From Neurospora crassa OR74A (Eukaryota > Ascomycota > Sordariomycetes > Sordariales > Sordariaceae), in NCBI RefSeq assembly GCF_000182925.2, contig NC_026502.1, positions 3,720,001 to 3,784,000 on the forward strand: 64,000 bases of DNA, given 5' to 3'. Of this stretch, positions 57,609 through 64,000 are shown in pieces. The stretch's first letter is position 1, and each line of letters opens with the position of its first letter. The notes below the pieces were generated by a model. It was given only the letters and a program-made list of their open reading frames with translations. It ran no database searches and was not told the DNA's origin. The position numbers were made by a program, and so were the translations under genes.

Positions 57609-58146
57609 TCAGCGAACCATGACCCGAACACCGAGACTATCCAACTTCGGCAGCGGCACAACAAAATCGTGAACATGCTTCACATCGCTCTCGTCCGTCT
57701 CGAACAGCTCCATTCGCGGCCCATCTGGTCGAAAAAGCACCGCTAACACCAGACTGATCTCCGCCATGGAGAGACTACATGGTGTACACAACAAGCAAGT
57801 CAGCAAAGGACACCCTCTCTCAATGCCACCACCAAAACTCTCACCAAACGGGCACCACTTACTTTTGACCAAGACAACTCCTCGACCCTTTAGTAAAAGG
57901 CACATAGCTTCTCTGCATCACCCTCGTGTCCCCACCCAGCCACCGCTCCGGGACGAACTGGTCGGGATCTTGATATACCTCCGGGTTGCTATGCATCAAA
58001 TAGGCGCTCATGCCCACCGGAGTCCCAGGCGGGATCGTGTACTCCTTGTACTGGATGGCCACATCGGGCGAGACGCGCGGCAGACGTCTCATGAAGCCGT
58101 AGCTGAGTCTGTTTCTGTCTGTCAGTTCTCTGTTTGCTACCAGGTG

Positions 58147-58203
<57 letters not shown>

Positions 58204-59613
58204 TTCAGTACGCGGGACAGAAAACCTACCGCAAAGCTTCCTTGATGACTGCCTGCAAATACGGCAACTTCTCCAGCTCAGTCCAAGTGGGAACGACTTC
58301 TGGCCACGTAGCCATGACATCTCGCAGCTCGTCTTCGAGACGGGCTTTGATGTCTGGGCGGGAGAGGATGTAGTAGGATACGAAGCTGAGGGTTCGTCCG
58401 GTGCTGATGGTTCCGCCGAGAAAGATGAGCTTGGCTTCTCTGACTAGCCGTTCTTCTGCCTTGTCGGCAGGTGAGAGGTTATCACTCTGCGCCAGCGCGC
58501 GGAAGAGCGTGGTATGCTCCGAGTTGGTTGTGGTGTCCTTGGACAGGTGCTGTTTAGTGACAGCTTTGTGGATTTGGGTTCTTGTTCGCGCATCGTATTT
58601 GTTGGCTATGCGTCCTTGAGGAAAAAGCCATAGCAGCAAGCGCGGTGGGACATATCGCAATGAGCTGTAGAATGATGGTTAGCACATGACGGCCAAGCGG
58701 CCAAGCGTGCAGCCAACTCACCTCAACGCCTTTGGAAACTTGGTCAATATGGGCGCGTTTCTGATCAAACCCAGCATTCCATCGTACCACTCGGGTCCAA
58801 AATCTGGCTGATCAAGAAACCCATCGCCAGGTTCAAGGTCGTCAGTACATATCCTCTCGATGCAGTCCGCTGAGAAGGCCGAGAAAGCGCGATCTAGCCG
58901 CACAGCTTTCCCTTGGCCCTTGCATTCACGGATACGGGACTCTAGAAATGAAGCTTTTTCTGCAAGCATGGGCCAGTATCGAATGTTGATGGCCATGCGG
59001 GAAAAGAAGGGATCAAAGGGCTTTCGTCGCTGGCGATGTAAATCATGGTCGATTGTCATGAAGTGGTTGACTGGGAACAAAGTCAGCATTGGATGGACCC
59101 TTCCTCTCTCTCTCTCAAATATCTGAGCTGCACCAAGAAGCTCACCATCAGTGTCATCGGTACACCCCTGGAACAACGGCCAGAAGTTGGTCCGTCGCTT
59201 GCTGCTTCCCACATAAAGCTCGTTGTAGTACTCCGGGTCATGGATCGACAGTTCGTGAGGGTTGATGCGCACTATCGGTCCTAGATAAGTCCATCCACAC
59301 CCAGTTAGCCCTGACTTTTTGTTGTATATCGCGGTTTTAAAAAAACGCTCTCTTCCTTACCAAACTCCTTATGCATCTTTTCTATCTCAAAGATGTACTT
59401 CCCGCCGTACCAGAAATCGTAATAGAACTCATACCAAGTGGTGACCGCAGCCATTTTCCTCCCCGGAAACCTAGCCAGGGGGTGAAAGTATAATCGGTAC
59501 ACTGCGAGGCCGATGGCGTACAGCAGCCATGTCGTAATGACTACCAAAGCCGCTGTTCTGGGACATGGACTGAGAGTAGCAGCACGGGAGCTGGCCCAGT
59601 TGAGGACTGCCAT
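57609..59613 (-). CDS. Cytochrome P450 monooxygenase (CYP58/TRI4-like group)
   Basis: Membrane-bound, heme-dependent oxidase. Six exons joined in phase: 59613-59361, 59280-59146, 59070-58722, 58664-58230, 58108-57863, 57774-57609; 527 residues. Seen: N-terminal anchor (TAALVVITTWLLYAIGLAVY), the proline region FHPLARFPG, RINPHELSIHDPEYY, TIDHDLHRQRRK, EALR (K-helix ExxR, about 388-391), FVPERW, and the heme loop FTKGSRSCLG with Cys about 469. The heme loop is cut by an intron just after the Cys. The I-helix reads GGTISTGRTL, so the usual acidic residue before Thr is Ile. The pattern RINPHEL/HDPEYY suits CYP58-like enzymes such as trichodiene oxygenase; the substrate cannot be read. Start at the ATG at 59613. 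Confidence 0.92.
58149..58200 (+). repeat. (CA)26 microsatellite in a P450 intron
   Basis: Perfect dinucleotide repeat, 52 nt of the 121-nt intron 58109-58229, read as (UG)26 in the transcript. Confidence 0.95.
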
Positions 59614-61192
59614 CGTGGTTGGGAGGAATGCTGCGTGGTGTTCGTTCGTGTGACGTCCTTGTTCCCTTCGTTCCCGTTTCAAATTCGGCAGGGAAAAGTT
59701 CAAGGAGGGTCCTATGGCAGGAAGCAGCGAGTCCTCTTTGTATCTTATAGCAAGGCAGAAATATCACCATACCAAAAGCCATGGCGCAGGTTCAACCAAT
59801 CCTAGATGGGATGGAGTTCTATCGCCGGCATTTTCCAAGATATCCAAGTAAGGTAGTGGGGTTTCTTGGAAAAGACCGACACTTTGGGATATGACAACCA
59901 ACCGCCCTGACGATACACTATCGATTTTGTGCGTAGCTGACATGGTGTTGGGACCTGTTGATCTAGGCTTCCAACGGCCAGGAGAGGGCTAGTCAGTGTA
60001 CGGCTGAAGCCCGTGCTGTCGAAATGATGACGGTGGTTGGATGTGTGGACGGAATGGATTGATCTGTAACGGTCCTCAGTTCTCTCTGTCTGACATGTGA
60101 ATGAATGACTTGAGTGAAGCGCTAAGACAACATTCCGATATTCTGTTTTCAGCTCGGACTTAGCGTCACTAGCATGGGGGAAAATAAAGAGGATGCTACC
60201 CCTGGTCCAGTTATTCTTGGAAGGTTTTTTGGACGGATGGCCTAGATTCCCGATAGTGATATTCTTAGCTCGAAGCCTCAAACAGACTATCGATATTCGG
60301 CATCATAGCTTGAGAGATTGCAGGGGTAGTGTTAGGTAGACAGACAATGGATAAAGATGCCTTGAGGGTTTGCCTGCCGCCTTTTTGCATTGGTAGAGCG
60401 TGGTGTTGAGCGGCATTGGGGGCCATTGAGGGACATTGGAATGGCTGGCTACCTGGAGGCGCGATGCAGCTTTCCACGCCTTTCAATTGCAGCAATATTG
60501 TAGGTTTCACATCGGTACTCAAGCTGCATACAGTCTGACAGCGCTTATATTCCATGATATCCGTCCAACATATGTAAGAAGCGGCGATAGCGGGCGTGCT
60601 TCCTCGGCCCAGTCGTAGAACTAAGTAGTTTGATATGCCCGACATTCTTCGGAGATAGATTCAAGTTACATGAAAAAAAAGATGAACAAGGAAAAGACAC
60701 CAGGCTCAAGGATTGGAAGTGAAGGTTTTCTTTTGTAAGGCATCAAGATAAACATTCGCATAAGCCACGTTGGATAAGCGCCGCTCTGCCGCATCGAGTA
60801 TTGTCTGACAAACAAATGAGCACCTGAAAGTTCAGCGAATGCGATTGGTTCATATTTGAGTTAGTGATGTTGGTTGGATGCCTATCACGAATCGTCGGGA
60901 CAGGCAGAAAGGGGAACGATGACAGATGATGATGCCCCTGATCGTGTAAGATACATAGACCGGTTAGAAAGAGAGTAGAACATTTCCAGAAGGAAAAACC
61001 GTTACCACCAAAAACCCCGGTGCCGTATCGGCGTTAGTGACCTCTTCAGGACTGCCCACTGATTGTAACCACCAAAGGACATACCAAAAGAAACAACAAC
61101 AAAAAAAAAAAAAAAAAAAAGGAACAGTACAATATGAGCAACGTACAACCGCGATATACAACAAAGAAAAAGTAAAAAACAGAAAAAAGAGT
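59614..61192. other. Intergenic, no gene seen
   Basis: Promoter side of the P450, then sequence with no recognisable frame. A-run of about 22 at 61099-61121. Confidence 0.5.
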
Positions 61193-61264
61193 TGCGCCAA
61201 GAGGGAATCGAACCCCCACCTCATCCTTGGAAGGGATGAATCCTAGCCGTTAGACCATTGGCGC
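61193..61264 (-). tRNA. tRNA-Gly(TCC)
   Basis: Intronless 72-nt cloverleaf on the minus strand: acceptor GCGCCAA/TTGGCGC with discriminator A, D-arm TGGTCTAACGGCTAG, anticodon stem TCATC/GATGA with loop CCTTCCAAG giving TCC, T-arm GGGGGTTCGATTCCCTC. T6 terminator at 61183-61188. Confidence 0.93.
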
Positions 61265-62276
61265 TTATTGTTGAAGATACATACACAGTCTATCAATATA
61301 TACCCATGCCTTCAGATCTTGGCGCTGCATGGGTCCACCAAAACTCGATTCCATTTCCCCCTTTTGGAAGAGAACGTCGACGACGATGCACTTGTTTAAC
61401 ACCATTCCCTTAAAGGATTTTCGGCAGTTGGTGAATTGAATTATCACAGACTCTACAAAAGAGACTGATGCGCAGGCATCCATGACTTAGCGGATGTCAC
61501 ACCGATCCTTCCTGACTCCTGAGTTCTGGGGTCGTCGTCGCATGGCGCTCACCACGTCGAGTCGTTCAGGTTCACCGAGGCTTCACACAACATCAAGCTG
61601 CACGCGATCAAGTCAAGTCTAGTCAAGCCATTTCTATTGTATTTCCGCGTGCAAAGATACAATGGAAATGTTTCTGTCATGCGGAGGAACGGCAAAGGCA
61701 CACCGACTCATTCACCTCCAAGGAGGAACATGGGAAATGTCATCAGCACATCCGTTCCGTCAACATCCCGAGACATAGAGATCTTACTAGGTTATTTACC
61801 GAAATACAGCACCGAAAACAAGCCAAACCCTAGCCACGATTCTTGCAATCAAGTTACATGTAATCACAGCTTCACAGTTGGTTTGATGTAATTCGTGGCA
61901 GGGTGATTCTCTACGGTAGTCCGCGTTGTCAATGGGACATACTTCGAACAGAGTCTTCATCCGGAAGACCTCCAGATCGCAGTAGTGCCTTGAATGACTT
62001 TGACCGGCGTGGCGAACCACGTCCTGATGACCGTTTGTAGGAATCACTCCATCATCATATCGTCAGTAGTTAAACGTTCGTGAAGCGCGTGAAGCACATT
62101 TCAACCTTGGTTGGTGAATCATCCTTCCATTCACAATCCCACGAGTAGACTCAAGAATCGGCGAACCTTCGTACTTAAAGCCGCCGCCCCTGATCGGTTT
62201 CCCAAACTTCCCTTCCTTACCTACCTGCAACCCATCCAAAAAGCGATATCACCGAACCACCTAACCAAGAAATGAA
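61265..62276. other. Intergenic, promoter of the F-box gene
   Basis: No gene seen. The last 60 bp before the start codon hold CTAACC-like and CT-rich stretches typical of fungal leaders. Confidence 0.5.
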
Positions 62277-63941
62277 ATGGACCTGCAAACCCCAACCCCA
62301 GCCGCAGCTCCAATCGACCGCCTCTCCCTTGCCTCCCTCCCCAACGAGATCCTCGACCACATCTTCTCCCTCCTCCCCGTCCCCACCGCCCGCCTCTGCC
62401 GTCTCCTCTCCCACCGCTTCCTCCCCAGCAGCACCCGCGCCTCCTTCCCCGTCCTCGTCGTCTCCCCCCTCCTCAGCGACGCCCACCACCTCCAGCTGCT
62501 CGCCAACTCCCCCGCCATTGCGCCCTGTTTGCGTTCCATCTACTACATAACCGACACCCTCGCCTCCCCGCGCTGGCGCCGTCACGAGTCTTCTCCCACT
62601 CTCGACGAGGAAATCGCGCCTGAGGACTTCACCTGGTCCTCAACCGACCACCCGAGGAACTGGCTCCCGCACTACGTCCACCACCCCCAAGGTTCAGGCC
62701 GCATCGACCTCCTCTCTGGAGAGTGGTACCAGCACCGCCACCGCCCGCTGATAAGCCACCACCGGCGCTCAGCAGACCAAATCGCCCTCGATCGGCAGCG
62801 GTACGAGGACCTCCTACTAGACCAAGCCCAGTTTTTGGCCGTGGACCACTCGCCCAACCGCGACTACGACGGCATCGTCATGTGCTGGGAACAGTTCTCC
62901 GCGCTGGAACACATCACGATTGCGGCGTGCAGGGAGCTGAGTCTCGCTGCGCCGCTGCATTCCGTGGCGCTGCATAGCGATCGGAACCCGTTCCGGTACG
63001 CGCCGTGGCGGACGGCGTTTCCGAGCATTTCCACGCCCGAGACGGAGGAGCGGGTGTTGCGGTCGTTGGTGCGGTACTTGGAGATCCAGTCTATAGTGGG
63101 AAAGGGGAAGGCGACAAGGTTGAAGACGCTAAGGATCAAGAACTTGTCGTGGTGCGTGTTGGATGATCCGGGCTTGTTCTTCTCGCCGACTGTGGAAAAA
63201 GCGCTGGCGAACTTGACGACGCTGGAGATCCAGATTCGTCATGGGAATCCGATTCATGCTGCGGCGAAAGAGTGTATCCCTCCCATGAGCCAGACGAGAC
63301 TTTCCCATGTTATGTCGTCAGGGAATGTTCGCGCCTTCTTGAAGTCGCTGACGAACTTGCGACACCTGACGTTTGAAAGGGATAGGATTTGGTACCGCGA
63401 GGAGGACATGATTCCAGAAGGTGACGGGTATAGGTGGTCGCTGGGGGACATCATCGATTCGGAATCCCGGTGGCCACACCTGCAATCCTTGTCGCTGTCA
63501 CATTTCAACAATTGTGAGAGGGAGGATCTCGAACAGATCATGGACAATCATGCCGACACGCTTTGGAAGGTGTCGTTGGGGGACGCCAATCTCAGGACAA
63601 CGTCGTGGGTAAATCTGGTGGATTACTTTTACCAGGAGAATCAGAGGCGGATTGCAGGATATGACGGCAAACCCCTGTATCATCTGGAGCTATGGGGTTG
63701 CCTCAGAGGTACCAGGGAGAAGGACATCACGGGGCAGCAGCAGCAGCCTGGTACTCCAGATCATACAGGAGAGGGAGAAGAGTGGGCTTTCTGGCGCGGG
63801 GACCCGCATAGCTGGGAACTAGCGAGGTATGTGTATGGGATTGCGTTCCAGGAGTCGACCTTGGCATGGGAACATAGGGCACTCTACGCTCGAATAATCG
63901 CCGGCGAGCGCGAGGAGGGACTCGGAGGGCTAGAAAATTAA
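62277..63941 (+). CDS. F-box protein
   Basis: 554 residues, one frame, ATG at 62277; an upstream ATG at 62272 is out of frame. Residues ~17-60 are an F-box (LASLPNEILDHIFSLLPVPT, then RLCRLLSHRF), which binds Skp1 and brings a target to an SCF ubiquitin ligase. The rest has scattered Leu-rich segments (LTTLEIQIRH, LRHLTFERD, LQSLSLSHFN), spaced like the irregular leucine-rich repeats of fungal F-box proteins. Target unknown. GC-rich, strongly biased codon use at the start (62290-62560). Confidence 0.9.
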   Translation: MDLQTPTPAAAPIDRLSLASLPNEILDHIFSLLPVPTARLCRLLSHRFLPSSTRASFPVLVVSPLLSDAHHLQLLANSPAIAPCLRSIYYITDTLASPRWRRHESSPTLDEEIAPEDFTWSSTDHPRNWLPHYVHHPQGSGRIDLLSGEWYQHRHRPLISHHRRSADQIALDRQRYEDLLLDQAQFLAVDHSPNRDYDGIVMCWEQFSALEHITIAACRELSLAAPLHSVALHSDRNPFRYAPWRTAFPSISTPETEERVLRSLVRYLEIQSIVGKGKATRLKTLRIKNLSWCVLDDPGLFFSPTVEKALANLTTLEIQIRHGNPIHAAAKECIPPMSQTRLSHVMSSGNVRAFLKSLTNLRHLTFERDRIWYREEDMIPEGDGYRWSLGDIIDSESRWPHLQSLSLSHFNNCEREDLEQIMDNHADTLWKVSLGDANLRTTSWVNLVDYFYQENQRRIAGYDGKPLYHLELWGCLRGTREKDITGQQQQPGTPDHTGEGEEWAFWRGDPHSWELARYVYGIAFQESTLAWEHRALYARIIAGEREEGLGGLEN

Positions 63942-64000
63942 AAAACCAGCCAAGAGTGGAAAGAGTTTGGCGCAGAAGGGAATTCGAGAGATCGACACGT

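Overview
The window is nuclear DNA of a filamentous ascomycete, most likely a sordariomycete close to Neurospora, Sordaria or Podospora. The evidence is short introns (about 50-140 nt, CT(A/G)AC branch sites), a lone dispersed 5S rRNA gene, tRNA genes with introns, and fungal families (HeLo-NACHT, ISA1, MGS1, CYP, DNAJC28-like). The species assignment is inference. I see no bacterial-type operons, CRISPR arrays or intact transposons.

Layout. 0-3.3 kb: CorA-like Mg2+ transporter in many exons (+), 5' end uncertain. 4.0-5.5 kb: short-chain dehydrogenase (+). 8.3-11.4 kb: large spindle-pole-type coiled-coil protein (+). 12.5 kb: 5S rRNA (+). 13.1-16.9 kb: a 1270-residue intronless gene (-) joining a stonustoxin-like MACPF module to a P-loop GTPase and a Cys-rich module. 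18.2 kb: tRNA-Pro. 18.5-21.2 kb: a charged hypothetical protein and a family I inorganic pyrophosphatase (-). 24.5-27.9 kb: a HeLo-NACHT NLR-like protein ending in a membrane segment (+). 28.8-36.2 kb: MGS1/WRNIP1, ISA1 and an ARMH3 homologue (all -). 37.7-39.7 kb: disordered hypothetical protein (-). 39.7-46.5 kb: almost 7 kb in which I find no gene. 46.6 kb: tRNA-Met. 47.1-50.5 kb: DNAJC28-like protein (+) convergent with a coiled-coil hypothetical (-). 50.7-52.4 kb: six degenerate tandem units. 54.9-59.6 kb: MFS transporter (+) convergent with a six-exon cytochrome P450 (-). 61.2 kb: tRNA-Gly. 62.3-63.9 kb: F-box protein (+).

Most genes are unrelated housekeeping functions: magnesium, Fe-S assembly, replication-fork maintenance, pyrophosphate removal and Golgi lipid signalling. 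The 12.9-27.9 kb interval is different. It holds two large genes that each put a membrane-active module in front of a P-loop NTPase (SNTX/MACPF + GTPase; HeLo + NACHT). That design fits signal-triggered membrane attack in non-self recognition or programmed cell death; here it is an inference from architecture. A second stretch resembling the 3' flank of the SNTX-GTPase gene lies 5 kb away, just upstream of that gene, suggesting an older duplication. The MFS-P450 pair may form a small metabolic unit, with no direct evidence.
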